Source of the DNA: Corynebacterium mastitidis DSM 44356
Lineage (GTDB): Bacteria > Actinomycetota > Actinomycetes > Mycobacteriales > Mycobacteriaceae
NCBI RefSeq assembly: GCF_000375365.1
Contig: NZ_AQXB01000002.1
Span: 299,185-363,184, forward strand
DNA: 64,000 bases
Direction: 5' to 3'
Positions 26,837 through 34,358 of the stretch are shown here, piece after piece. Numbering within the stretch: position 1 is the first letter of the stretch; the number at the start of each line of letters is the position of its first letter. The notes beneath the pieces were generated by a model that saw nothing but the letters and a program-made list of their open reading frames with translations, had not been told where the DNA came from and searched no databases. Position numbers and translations under genes: made by a program.

Positions 26837-28091
26837 CCTACTCGTGGTGGGCGCGGGCCCCAAGGGCGTGGCGGTGGCCGCCAAGGCCGCCGCGATGTCC
26901 CGGCTCGGGCTGCCCGCCCCCTCGGTGGTGCTGGTGGACCCGCTGGGGGTGGGCGGGAACTGGCGGGCCGAGGGCGGCTGGACGGACGGCCGCCACGGTC
27001 TGGGCACCCCGCCGGAGAAGGACGTGGGCTTTCCCTACCGCACGCGGATCGCCGGGGAGGCGGATTCGCCCCGGGTGGATGAGGAGCTGGCCCGCCACGG
27101 GTGGGGCGCCTTCCTCATCGAGCGCGGGGAGTTCGCCGCCTGGGTGGATCGCGGGCGGCCCGCCCCGCTGCACGATACCTGGGCGGACTACCTGCGGTGG
27201 GTGGTCGAGCGCCTGGGCATTACCGTGGTGCGCGCGGAGGTCACCTGCGCCGCCCTGGGGGAGGAGGGCTGGGCGGTAGAGACCACCGAGGGCCCGATGG
27301 CGGCGCGTTCCCTCATGGTCACCGGCCCGGGGGCCAGCACCCGGCGCATCGCGAAGCTGCCCGGGGTGTGCTCGCTGGCGCAGTTCTGGCGCCGCCGCGT
27401 GGAGCCCGGGGCGCGGGTGGCGGTGATCGGCTCCGGGGAGTCCTCGGCCAGCGTGGTCGATCAGCTCCTGGACGGGCCCGCGGGCGGGGTCACGGTGGTC
27501 TCGCCCAGCGCGGCGATCTTCACCCGGGGCGAGGGGCAGTTTGAAAACCGCCTGTACTCCGACCCCCACCGCTGGGTGGAGCTGGACGACGCCTCCCGGC
27601 GCGACCTCCTCGCCCGCACGGATCGCAGTGTGTACTCGGTGCGCATCCAGGCGAAGGTGGCCCGGGACGCGCGCACGGATCACGTGCGCGGCACGGTCAG
27701 CGCCGTGCGCCCGGCCTCGGAGGCCGAGGGCGGGGCCCTGGCCGTGGAGTATCGCCGCGAGGAGGCGGGCGGCCGGGAGCGCGTGGGCACCTTGGGCGCG
27801 GACCTGGTGGTGGACGCCCGGGGAAACTCCCCGCTGTGGTTCGGCTGCTACCTGGACGAGCCGGTGCGCGCGCGCCTGGCCAGGGAGGCCGGGGCGGGGT
27901 CCTGGGCGGGGCTGCGCCCGCAGCAGGTGGAGGAGCGTATCGACGCCTCCCTGCGCTTCGAGGGGCTCGACGGGCGGCTGTTCCTGCCCACCCTGGCGGG
28001 GTACCGGCAGGGGCCGGGCTTTGCCAACCTCAGTTGCTTAGGCGAACTCTCCGATAGGATCGTTGCGGGCGTGAAAGGACTACGGCAGTGA
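26826..28091 (+). CDS. L-lysine N6-monooxygenase, MbtG-like
   Basis: A flavin- and NADPH-dependent N-hydroxylase (421 residues) that makes N6-hydroxylysine for hydroxamate siderophores. It follows mycobacterial MbtG closely from memory: GAGPKGVAVAAKAA (FAD site), VGGNWRAEGGWTDGRHGLGT, PEKDVGFPYRT, VIGSGESSASVVDQLL (NADPH site), FTRGEGQFENRLYSDP, and the C-terminal RLFLPTLAGYRQGPGFANLSCLG. The ATG lies within the NRPS end (11-nt overlap) after AGGAGGAAGAAC, and the stop overlaps the next gene (GTGA). Substrate lysine rather than ornithine is inferred from the MbtG likeness. Confidence 0.9.
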   Translation: MTADLLVVGAGPKGVAVAAKAAAMSRLGLPAPSVVLVDPLGVGGNWRAEGGWTDGRHGLGTPPEKDVGFPYRTRIAGEADSPRVDEELARHGWGAFLIERGEFAAWVDRGRPAPLHDTWADYLRWVVERLGITVVRAEVTCAALGEEGWAVETTEGPMAARSLMVTGPGASTRRIAKLPGVCSLAQFWRRRVEPGARVAVIGSGESSASVVDQLLDGPAGGVTVVSPSAAIFTRGEGQFENRLYSDPHRWVELDDASRRDLLARTDRSVYSVRIQAKVARDARTDHVRGTVSAVRPASEAEGGALAVEYRREEAGGRERVGTLGADLVVDARGNSPLWFGCYLDEPVRARLAREAGAGSWAGLRPQQVEERIDASLRFEGLDGRLFLPTLAGYRQGPGFANLSCLGELSDRIVAGVKGLRQ

Positions 28092-29758
28092 GCAAGAACA
28101 GCAGGCACCGCGACATCTATCCCATCAGCGTGCGCGACCTCGAGGTGGTGGAGGTCATCGACCTCAACCCCGGCATGCGCCGCGTGGTGCTGGGCGGGGA
28201 GCAGTTGGCCGCCCACACCTACGCGGGCTTTGAGGTCCCCGCCCTGGTCAGCGACGGCTTTGACGACGACGTCCGCCTCATCTTCCCCGACCCCGCCACC
28301 GGGCAGCGCCCCCGCCCGGAGCCGGACGCCCACGGCGTGAACCAGTGGACGGCGGAGACCAAGGATCTCTTTCGCACCTACACCGTGCGCCGCTGGGAGC
28401 CGGAGGCGGGAAGGCTCACCGTGGACTTCGCCCACCACGAGCAGGGGCTGGCGGACGAGTGGGCGCGCCGCGCCCGGGTGGGCGACCGCCTGTGGGTGGC
28501 CGGGCCCAAGAACTGCCTGCACCTGCCCGCCCACACGGACTGGCTGCTGCTCGCGGGGGATGAGACGGCCCTGCCCGCCATGAGCCGCTGCCTGGAGGAG
28601 CTGCCCGCAGGGCACCGCTGCCTGGTGATAGCGGAGGTGGCGCGCCGCGAGCACATCCAGGAGCTATCCAGCGCGGCGGAGGCGGAGGTGCGCTGGGTGG
28701 TGCGCGCCGAGGGCGGCAGCCTGGCCGAGGCCGTGGCCGAGGCCCAGTTCCCGCCGGGCACCCCGTACGCCTGGGTGGCCGGGGAGGCCGGCAGCCTCCG
28801 CCAGATCCGCCGCGACCTCAAGGAGCGCGGCGTTAAGCCGCAGCACCTGGAGGCCACCGGCTACTGGCGGCGCCGCGCCGTGGCCCAGGACGAGGAGAAG
28901 GCCAACACCGGCTACGCGCTGTTTACCCAGCTCGCCGCGCTGCTGGACCCGGTGCCCGGCTTCGCGGTGCGCGCGGCCATGCGCGCCGGGGTCTTTGCCG
29001 CCATCGCGGACGCGCACGCCCCGGAGTTACGGGAACTCAGCCGCGCCACCGGGATCGAGGGGGACGCCCTGGGCAGGCTGCTGCGGTACCTGGAGTCCCT
29101 GGGCCTGATCGCGCGCGCCGGGCGGGGGTACGCGCTCACGGCGCTCTCCCGGGAGCTGGCGGACGAGGAATCGCACATCTTCGAGCACCTGGCCGGAGTC
29201 TCCGCCCGGCGCACCCTGGCCGTGGCGGGCATCGAGGAGGTGCTGCGCACCGGCGCGCCGCGCCCGGTGCCCTTCGACGCCGCTGAGTGGGAGGAGGAGG
29301 CGGAGGAATCCGCCCAGTGGGTGGCCCCGGCGCTTGCCGACGCCGTCGGCCCCACCGCCTCCGTGGCCGTTGCGGGCCCGGGTGCGCGCGTGTACGCCGA
29401 GGAGTTCCGGCGGCGCGGCGCGGCGGCCTCGGCGGCCACGGCGGCACGGTGGGAGGACCTGGCGGGGGCCCGGGCCGAGGCGACGATCCTGGTGGACCCC
29501 TTCGGGCAGGCCCCGCCGGAGCGGATCGCCGGATGCCTGCGCGCCCTGGGCGGCAGGGTGGGGCTGCTCACCAAGATCACCCCCGAGGGCGAGGACACCG
29601 AGCACGACTTTGCCGAGGACGTGGTGCGGCTGTGCCTGGACGGCACCCGCGTGCCGGACGCCGAGGACGTGGCGGACCTGGCCCGCGCCGCCGGGATGAC
29701 CGTGGCGCGCACCGCCAGGGTGGGGTGGTCCTCCACGCTAGTGTGGCTAGAACGGTAG
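28088..29758 (+). CDS. Siderophore-interacting protein fused to an O-methyltransferase-like domain
   Basis: A 556-residue two-part protein. Residues 1 to about 265 are a siderophore-interacting flavoprotein (ViuB/YqjH family) that would reduce and release iron in the cytoplasm: LFRTYTVRRWEPEAGRL is the flavin-binding R-x-Y-T motif, followed by ADEWARRARVGDRLWVAGP, LLLAGDETALPA and WVAGEAGSLRQIRRDLKE. From about 278 onward comes a winged-helix dimerisation segment (LLDPVPGFAVRAAMRAGVFAAI, ELSRATGIEGDALGRLLRYLESLGLI) and then a class I methyltransferase-like fold. The glycine-rich SAM loop is degenerate (VAVAGPGARVYAEEF), so methylation is uncertain. GTG start overlaps the hydroxylase stop. Ends convergently, overlapping the Lrp gene by 12 nt. 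Confidence 0.82.
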   Translation: MSKNSRHRDIYPISVRDLEVVEVIDLNPGMRRVVLGGEQLAAHTYAGFEVPALVSDGFDDDVRLIFPDPATGQRPRPEPDAHGVNQWTAETKDLFRTYTVRRWEPEAGRLTVDFAHHEQGLADEWARRARVGDRLWVAGPKNCLHLPAHTDWLLLAGDETALPAMSRCLEELPAGHRCLVIAEVARREHIQELSSAAEAEVRWVVRAEGGSLAEAVAEAQFPPGTPYAWVAGEAGSLRQIRRDLKERGVKPQHLEATGYWRRRAVAQDEEKANTGYALFTQLAALLDPVPGFAVRAAMRAGVFAAIADAHAPELRELSRATGIEGDALGRLLRYLESLGLIARAGRGYALTALSRELADEESHIFEHLAGVSARRTLAVAGIEEVLRTGAPRPVPFDAAEWEEEAEESAQWVAPALADAVGPTASVAVAGPGARVYAEEFRRRGAAASAATAARWEDLAGARAEATILVDPFGQAPPERIAGCLRALGGRVGLLTKITPEGEDTEHDFAEDVVRLCLDGTRVPDAEDVADLARAAGMTVARTARVGWSSTLVWLER

Positions 29759-30199
29759 GCCCCGGTGTTCCACCAGGGTGCGCATCACCAGGGTGGAGGT
29801 GATCTTGCTCAGGCCGGGCAGCTCCCCCAGGTGGTTATCGCGCAGGCGCTGGTAGTCCTCCAGGTCCCTGGCCGCCACGCGCAGCAGGTAGTCCGGGTCC
29901 CCAAAGAGGCGCTCCGCGCTGACCACCTGCGTGATCGTGGCCACCTCCCGCTCGAAGGCCTCGATGGTGGCGCGGTCCTCCCGGTCCAGGGTGACAAAGG
30001 CGATGACCTGGAGGGAAAAGCCCACGGCGGCGGGATCGACGTCCGCGTGGTAGCCGCGTATCGCCCCGGAGGACTCCAGGGCGCGCAGGCGGCGCAGGCA
30101 GGTGGAGGCGGCCGCGCCGGTGCGGGCGGCCAGCTCGGCGGCGGTGGTGCGCGCGTTGCGCTGAAGGCTGGCAAGAATCATGCGGGAAACCTCGTCCAT
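29747..30199 (-). CDS. Lrp/AsnC-family transcriptional regulator
   Basis: A 150-residue regulator: N-terminal HTH (LASLQRNARTTAAELAARTGAAASTCLRRLRALESSGAI) and C-terminal RAM ligand domain (VIAFVTLDREDRATIEAFEREV; FGDPDYLLRVAARDLEDYQRL). CATAAT (30208-30213, minus strand) lies 8 nt before ATG 30199, suggesting a leaderless start there rather than at the ATG 6 nt upstream. It is divergent from a LysE-type exporter 97 nt away, the usual arrangement where an Lrp-type protein controls amino-acid export in answer to the exported amino acid. The specific amino acid cannot be read from sequence. Confidence 0.92.
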   Translation of the reverse strand: MDEVSRMILASLQRNARTTAAELAARTGAAASTCLRRLRALESSGAIRGYHADVDPAAVGFSLQVIAFVTLDREDRATIEAFEREVATITQVVSAERLFGDPDYLLRVAARDLEDYQRLRDNHLGELPGLSKITSTLVMRTLVEHRGLPF

Positions 30200-30296
30200 G
30201 TGCATGAATTATGCTTGGGTGCCGGGTGAATCGCTACTTTATGGGGGATTATTCGCGTATTTGGGCGTTTTCCTGCGCTGCGGCAGCCTCGTGTGC

Positions 30297-30953
30297 ATGG
30301 ATATTGCGCTGCTGCTGAGTTTCTTAGGCATATCCGTGGCCATGAGCTGCGTGCCCGGCCCGGACTGGGGGCTGATCCTGCGCCACGTGATCGGCGCGGA
30401 CTCCCGGGCCGCCGTGAACCAGGCCCTGATGGGGCTTGGGGCGGGGTACGTGGTGCTCAGCGCCGTGGTGGCAGCCGGGGTGGGGGCCGCGGTGGCCGGG
30501 CACCCGGCGATCCTCACCGCCGTCACCCTCGGCGGCGCGGCGCTGCTGCTCTACCTGGGCACCACCATGCTGTGGGGGCTGCGCCGGTCGGATTCGCACG
30601 GGGCGTCGGCACCCGCCCCCGGTACTCAGGGGCAGCGCCCCGCCAAGGCTTCCTCCCCCGTGTGGGAGGGGATGGGCGTGAGCCTGCTTAACCCCAAGGC
30701 CATCATGTTCTTCGTGGCGCTGCTGCCGCAGTTCGTGAACAAGCAGGCCCCCTGGCCGGTGAGCACGCAGATGTTCACCCTGGGCATGGGTTTTACCGTG
30801 AGCGTGGTGGCCGTGTATGCCTGCCTGAGCCTGGCGGCGCGCCGGGTGCTGTGTGCCAATGAGAGGGCCGCCGTGGCGTTGCAGGCCGCCGGCGGGGTGG
30901 CGATGATCGTGCTGGCCATGGTGATGGTGGCGGAGGCGGCCCAGGGGGTGTGA
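30297..30953 (+). CDS. LysE/RhtB-family amino-acid exporter
   Basis: A 218-residue inner-membrane protein with about six hydrophobic segments. The family signature is at the N-terminus: LLSFLGISVAMSCVPGPDWGLILRH (PGP motif), followed by AVNQALMGLGAGYV, and later GMGVSLLNPKAIMFFVALLPQFV, the conserved NPK-A-F-F-A-LPQF segment. The ATG at 30297 begins the first membrane helix; upstream in-frame codons would add a non-conserved leader. It is paired with the divergent Lrp gene. Substrate is unknown; threonine, branched-chain amino acids or lysine are possible by family. It could also serve export of siderophore precursors, but nothing shows that. Confidence 0.88.
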   Translation: MDIALLLSFLGISVAMSCVPGPDWGLILRHVIGADSRAAVNQALMGLGAGYVVLSAVVAAGVGAAVAGHPAILTAVTLGGAALLLYLGTTMLWGLRRSDSHGASAPAPGTQGQRPAKASSPVWEGMGVSLLNPKAIMFFVALLPQFVNKQAPWPVSTQMFTLGMGFTVSVVAVYACLSLAARRVLCANERAAVALQAAGGVAMIVLAMVMVAEAAQGV

Positions 30954-31048
30954 GGGGCGGGGTAGCCCCGAAATTACCCCTGTTTTGCACACGAGCGCGC
31001 AATTATGCATAGAATCCGGGTTAGCCTCCGCGCCCGGGGGCACGAACA

Positions 31049-31090
31049 CGAGAATCCCTACCTCTCGCTTCAGAAAAGTAGGGATTCTCG
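31049..31090. repeat. 13-bp perfect inverted repeat (hairpin)
   Basis: CGAGAATCCCTAC (31049-31061) and GTAGGGATTCTCG (31078-31090) are perfect reverse complements around a 16-nt loop. On the minus strand it begins 8 nt after the stop of the possible 43-residue ORF (31098), so it may end or protect that transcript; no T-run follows on either strand. Confidence 0.75.
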
Positions 31091-31097
31091 GGTGGGA

Positions 31098-31229
31098 CTA
31101 TGTGAGGTCGATCAACCAGCGAATCCCATCGCGGATGTATCCCGCGATGACGCTGGAAACGACCCGCCCGAGGAGCCGCCGCAGAGAGCTGTCACTCTCG
31201 CGGCGGCTCCTTTTCTTCACTAGGGCCAT
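31098..31229 (-). CDS. Possible 43-residue basic amphipathic small protein
   Basis: A short ORF not resembling anything I know. It has a strong ribosome site (GGGAGGTG, 8 nt before the ATG). The product begins with a basic stretch (MALVKKRSRRESDSSLRR) and continues as one amphipathic to hydrophobic helix (LLGRVVSSVIAGYIRDGIRW, then LIDLT). A 13-bp hairpin follows the stop, and two structured leader hairpins precede it. The coding region itself contains two strong stems. Long structured leaders with tiny hydrophobic proteins recall type I toxin mRNAs, but that is only analogy; it may equally be non-coding structured RNA. It lies downstream of the second iron ABC operon, same strand. Confidence 0.4.
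   Translation of the reverse strand: MALVKKRSRRESDSSLRRLLGRVVSSVIAGYIRDGIRWLIDLT
31116..31156. repeat. Two-part hairpin inside the small ORF region
   Basis: CCAGCG (31116-31121) pairs with CGCTGG (31151-31156), and inside it CATCGCGG (31127-31134) pairs with CCGCGATG (31142-31149). The internal bulge is asymmetric (5 nt against 1). Such nested complementarity suggests RNA structure on whichever strand is transcribed. Confidence 0.6.
31171..31215 (+). terminator. Strong intrinsic terminator (plus strand)
   Basis: AGGAGCCGCCGC plus GAGAG (31171-31188, one bulged A) pairs with CTCTC plus GCGGCGGCTCCT (31195-31211), a 17-bp stem followed by TTTTCTTC. On the plus strand it would end lysE transcription after a 260-nt 3' region. 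On the minus strand the same bases fall inside the small ORF, so the two readings compete. Confidence 0.65.
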
Positions 31230-31262
31230 GATCCCCACCTCCCTTCTTGAAGAGAGGACCTA

Positions 31263-31358
31263 CCTTCACAGGCGTCCCCACTCGTGGCGGGGACATGCGC
31301 CACTGAAGGGATGAGCGTTCGGGGTGGACTAAGAGTTCCCCCGAACGTCGCTATTTTA
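31263..31358 (-). promoter_or_regulatory. Structured leader and candidate promoter of the small-ORF transcript
   Basis: Read on the minus strand: TAAAAT (31353-31358) is a good -10 without a clear -35. It is followed by a 9-bp hairpin (31316-31324 with 31339-31347). Next comes a nested hairpin with outer CCTTCA/TGAAGG (31263-31268, 31304-31309) and inner GTCCCC/GGGGAC (31274-31279, 31289-31294). The whole sits between the ATPase stop (31387) and the small ORF start (31229). No known riboswitch fold is recognised. Confidence 0.4.
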
Positions 31359-31386
31359 TTCTGACGCCTGATCTGTGCGCCATGCG

Positions 31387-32181
31387 CTACCCCCTCGGGT
31401 CTACTGGCACCACCGCCGGGGTGCCGGTTACCGGGTCGGGCACCACCAGACAGCGCAGCCCAAAGACCTCCTTCATGAGCTCGGGGGTGAGCACGTCGCT
31501 CGGTGCTCCCGTGGTCACGATGTCCCCCTGTCTCATCACCACCAGACGATCCGCGTAGCGGGCCGCTTGGTTGAGGTCGTGCAGCACCGTCACGATGGTC
31601 TTGCCCTCCTCGTGCAGGTCGCGCAGCAGCTCCATCAACTCGTATTGGTGGGCGATGTCGAGGAAGGTGGTGGGCTCGTCGAGCAGCATGAGGGGTGTGC
31701 GCTGCGCCAGGAGCATGGCGATCCATACGCGCTGGCGCTGCCCGCCGGAGAGTTCCTCCACCAGACGATCGGAGAGGTCGAGGGTTCCGGTGGCCTCCAG
31801 GGCGTCGCGCACGGCCTCCTCGTCGCTGGGCCGCCACTGGTGGAACAAGCTTTGGTAGGGGGAGCGCCCGCGCGCCACCAAGTCGGTCACGCGGATGCCC
31901 TCGGGGGCCAGGGAGGTCTGCGGCAGGAGGCCAAGCTCGCGCGCCACCGCCTTGGCGGGTATGCGGTGTATGGCCTTTCCATCTAGGGTGACGGCTCCGG
32001 AGGTGGGCACGAGCACGCGGGCCAGGGCGCGTAGGAGGGTGGACTTGCCGCAGCCGTTGGGGCCGATGATGGCGGTGAACGAGCCGTCGGGGATGTCCAC
32101 GGAAAGGCCCGAGGAGATGGTGTGGGTGTCGTAGCCGATGGTGGCGTTGCGGGCGCGCAGGCGGGCGGGGGAGTCGGGCAC
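31387..32181 (-). CDS. Iron ABC transporter ATPase (second system)
   Basis: A 264-residue ATPase of the FecE/FepC group: Walker A GPNGCGKST, Q-loop LLPQ, RGRSPYQSLFHQW after it, signature LSGGQRQRVWIAM, Walker B LMLLDEPTTFLDI, H-loop VLHDLN. The GTG start (reading VPDSPARL) is set by GAAAGG 9 nt upstream. It is the last gene of a three-gene minus-strand operon with two FecCD permeases and is distinct from the ATPase at 15602-16381. Ferric siderophore or heme import is the likely role. Confidence 0.93.
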   Translation of the reverse strand: MPDSPARLRARNATIGYDTHTISSGLSVDIPDGSFTAIIGPNGCGKSTLLRALARVLVPTSGAVTLDGKAIHRIPAKAVARELGLLPQTSLAPEGIRVTDLVARGRSPYQSLFHQWRPSDEEAVRDALEATGTLDLSDRLVEELSGGQRQRVWIAMLLAQRTPLMLLDEPTTFLDIAHQYELMELLRDLHEEGKTIVTVLHDLNQAARYADRLVVMRQGDIVTTGAPSDVLTPELMKEVFGLRCLVVPDPVTGTPAVVPVDPRG

Positions 32182-32213
32182 GGCACGGAGCCTTTCTATG
32201 AGAGGAAGCGTGG

Positions 32214-33281
32214 TTATGCGGGGGTTGCGTGGGCGCGGGCCTCGCGGACGAGCAGCCAGATCATGTATGCCCCGCCCAGGCACACGGTGATGAGCCCCAC
32301 GGGGACGGGGCGGTATGCCTGCGAGATCGCCACCGCGCACACGTGGGCGGCGCAGAGTAGCGCCGCGCCCATCGCGGCCGAGGCGATCAGGCTGACCCCG
32401 GCGGTGCGGGTAAGGCGGCGCGCGAGCTGCGGGGCGGTCAGGGCGATGAACCCGATGGGACCCGCTGCGGCGGTTACGAGAGCGGTGGTGGCTACCCCCA
32501 GGGCCATGAGGGAGGGCTTGACCAGCGGTACCTTTGTGCCCTGGGTGGTGGCGGTGGCGTCGCCAAGCTCTAGGCTGCGCAGCGCCGGGGAGAGCAGCGC
32601 GGCACCCAGCAGCACGAACACTCCGAGGATGAGCGCGGGGACGAGGCCCTGCCAGGTCACCCTGGTGAGTGAGCCAGCGGCCCAGAAGCCCACCACCATC
32701 GCGTCCTCCACCTGGGCGCGGGTGATGAGGTAGGAGTTGAGGGAACCCAACCCTGCGGATATCGCGATGCCCACGATGATGAGCCGAAAGCCCGGAGCGC
32801 CGCGCCGTCTCGCTAGGAGGTAGACGGCGAGCGCGGTGAGGAGTCCGCCGGTAACGGCCGCCGCCGCGAGGGCCCATGCATCGTTGGTCCCGGCCACGAG
32901 TACCGCGACGGTCACGGCGGTGTACGCTCCGGCGTCGAAGCCGATCACGTCCGGGGAACCCAGGGGATTGCGCGTGAGAGACTGGAAGATCGCCCCGCCT
33001 ACGCCGAGAAGCAGGCCGAAGAGGAGCGCGGCCAGTGCGATGGGCATGCGCCACTGCGTGACGATGACCCGCTGGATCTGCGTTCCTCCGCCGCCTAGGA
33101 CGTGCAGCACCTCGCCCGGGGAGAGCGGGAAGTCCCCCATACCTATGCCGAGCAGACACAGGAGGCAGGCCCCGAGGAGCAGGGCGAGGCTCCACCACGC
33201 CAGGCGCAGCGACACGCGGAAGGAGAAGAAGCGCGTGCGTATGCTGGTGTGGGCGTAGCCGGGGTTCAGGGGAGGCCTCAC
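32214..33281 (-). CDS. FecCD-family permease (second system, subunit 2)
   Basis: A 355-residue membrane permease. Motifs: WRMPIALAALLFGLLLGVGGAIFQSLTRNPLGSPDVIGFDAGA and the ATPase-contact loop AAGPIGFIALTAPQLARRLTRT. The GTG start overlaps the stop of the preceding permease (GTGA), so the two should be made in equal amounts. About 35 hydrophilic residues precede the first membrane span. GC content looks slightly lower than in the first iron operon. Confidence 0.92.
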   Translation of the reverse strand: MRPPLNPGYAHTSIRTRFFSFRVSLRLAWWSLALLLGACLLCLLGIGMGDFPLSPGEVLHVLGGGGTQIQRVIVTQWRMPIALAALLFGLLLGVGGAIFQSLTRNPLGSPDVIGFDAGAYTAVTVAVLVAGTNDAWALAAAAVTGGLLTALAVYLLARRRGAPGFRLIIVGIAISAGLGSLNSYLITRAQVEDAMVVGFWAAGSLTRVTWQGLVPALILGVFVLLGAALLSPALRSLELGDATATTQGTKVPLVKPSLMALGVATTALVTAAAGPIGFIALTAPQLARRLTRTAGVSLIASAAMGAALLCAAHVCAVAISQAYRPVPVGLITVCLGGAYMIWLLVREARAHATPA

Positions 33282-34309
33282 AGTCCACTTACCTTCCTGC
33301 GCCGTACCAGCGCGATGAGTACGGGCGCGCCGATCAGCGCGGTGACGATCCCTGCCTCGATCTCCCCGGGGCGGCCGAGGATGCGCCCGAGGATGTCGGC
33401 TAAAAGCACCAGGGCGGGCGCAGCGAGGGCGGAGTAGGCGATGATCCAGCGCTGGTCCGGCCCCACGAACCACCGCACCGCGTGCGGGACCATCAGCCCC
33501 ACGAAGCCGATTCCCCCGGTCAGGGCCGTTGCGGAACCGGCCAGCAGGGTGAGTGCCACGACGCTGGCCGCACGGGTGCGCCCCACCCTGGTGCCCAGGG
33601 AGGCGGCGAGGTCGTCGCCCAGGGCGATGGAGTTGAGCGCGGGGGAGAGAGCGAGAGCCACCGTCAGGCCGAGAGCGAGGAAGGGGAGCACGGCGTAGGC
33701 GTCGGCAAGCGAGGTCCCGGATACCGATCCCACGCCCCAGTGCCGGATGGCGTCGAAGGTGCGCGGGTTGAGGAGCATGAGAAAACGCGATATTCCCGTG
33801 AGTACCGACCCCAGCGCTACTCCCGCAAGCACCAGAGTGGCGGGATGAGCGGTGCCGCCACCGGCGGCCCCGATGGCGTACACCAGCACCGTGGCCAGCG
33901 CCGCGCCGAGGAAGGCACACCAAACGTAGCCCGCCGCGCTGCTCAGACCGAACAGGCTTACCCCCACGGTCACGGCGAAGCTCGCCCCGGCGTTGACGCC
34001 CAGGATGCCGGGATCGGCCAGCGGGTTGCGGGTGATCGCCTGGATGAGGGCTCCGGAGACGCCAAAGCCCGCACCCGCGATCACCGCCACGACGGTGCGT
34101 GGTACCCGTTGTCCCCACACGATGGCCTCCGCTTGTTGCGTTGTCGTGTCCCCGCCCCGGTGCCACAGCGCGTCCCAGACGGCGGTGTAGGGCAGGGGGT
34201 TGGAACCGTGGGCGAGGCTTGCGGCGCAGGTCAGCAGCAGTGCGGCGAGGATGAGCAGGAGGCCCAGGGCGCGGCGGGTCGGGCGGCTGCGGGAGGGTGT
34301 CGCGGTCAT
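33278..34309 (-). CDS. FecCD-family permease (second system, subunit 1)
   Basis: A 343-residue membrane permease, first gene of the second iron ABC operon. Motifs: RVPRTVVAVIAGAGFGVSGALIQAITRNPLADPGILGVNAGA and TGGIGFVGLMVPHAVRWFVGPDQR. ATG 34309 is chosen because it directly precedes a basic segment and the first membrane span; longer in-frame extension upstream would run through the candidate iron box. No substrate-binding protein gene is next to this operon. Confidence 0.92.
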   Translation of the reverse strand: MTATPSRSRPTRRALGLLLILAALLLTCAASLAHGSNPLPYTAVWDALWHRGGDTTTQQAEAIVWGQRVPRTVVAVIAGAGFGVSGALIQAITRNPLADPGILGVNAGASFAVTVGVSLFGLSSAAGYVWCAFLGAALATVLVYAIGAAGGGTAHPATLVLAGVALGSVLTGISRFLMLLNPRTFDAIRHWGVGSVSGTSLADAYAVLPFLALGLTVALALSPALNSIALGDDLAASLGTRVGRTRAASVVALTLLAGSATALTGGIGFVGLMVPHAVRWFVGPDQRWIIAYSALAAPALVLLADILGRILGRPGEIEAGIVTALIGAPVLIALVRRRKVSGL

Positions 34310-34339
34310 GCGAGCTGTGGAACGGAGAGACGGTGTTTC

Positions 34340-34358
34340 ATAGGTAAGGCTAAGTATA
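34340..34358 (-). promoter_or_regulatory. Candidate DtxR box before the second iron ABC operon
   Basis: On the minus strand TATACTTAGCCTTACCTAT matches 13 of 19 positions of the remembered DtxR consensus, with the core TTAGCCT.ACCTA nearly intact. Its first six bases (TATACT) also form a -10, so repression by occlusion is plausible. The rest of 34310-34503 shows no gene. Confidence 0.65.

Noticed and set aside
20111..27007. A 2298-codon open frame on the minus strand opposite the NRPS
   Set aside because: Composition is His/Gly/Ala/Arg-rich with no recognisable motif; it is the antisense shadow of a high-GC gene with strong third-position bias.
30985..31314. Plus-strand open frames of 72-109 codons after lysE
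   Set aside because: They run through a strong terminator stem and T-run, lack ribosome sites and have no protein-like composition.
31049..31347. Clustered inverted repeats as a CRISPR array
   Set aside because: The repeats differ from each other and are not regularly spaced; there are no cas genes in the window.
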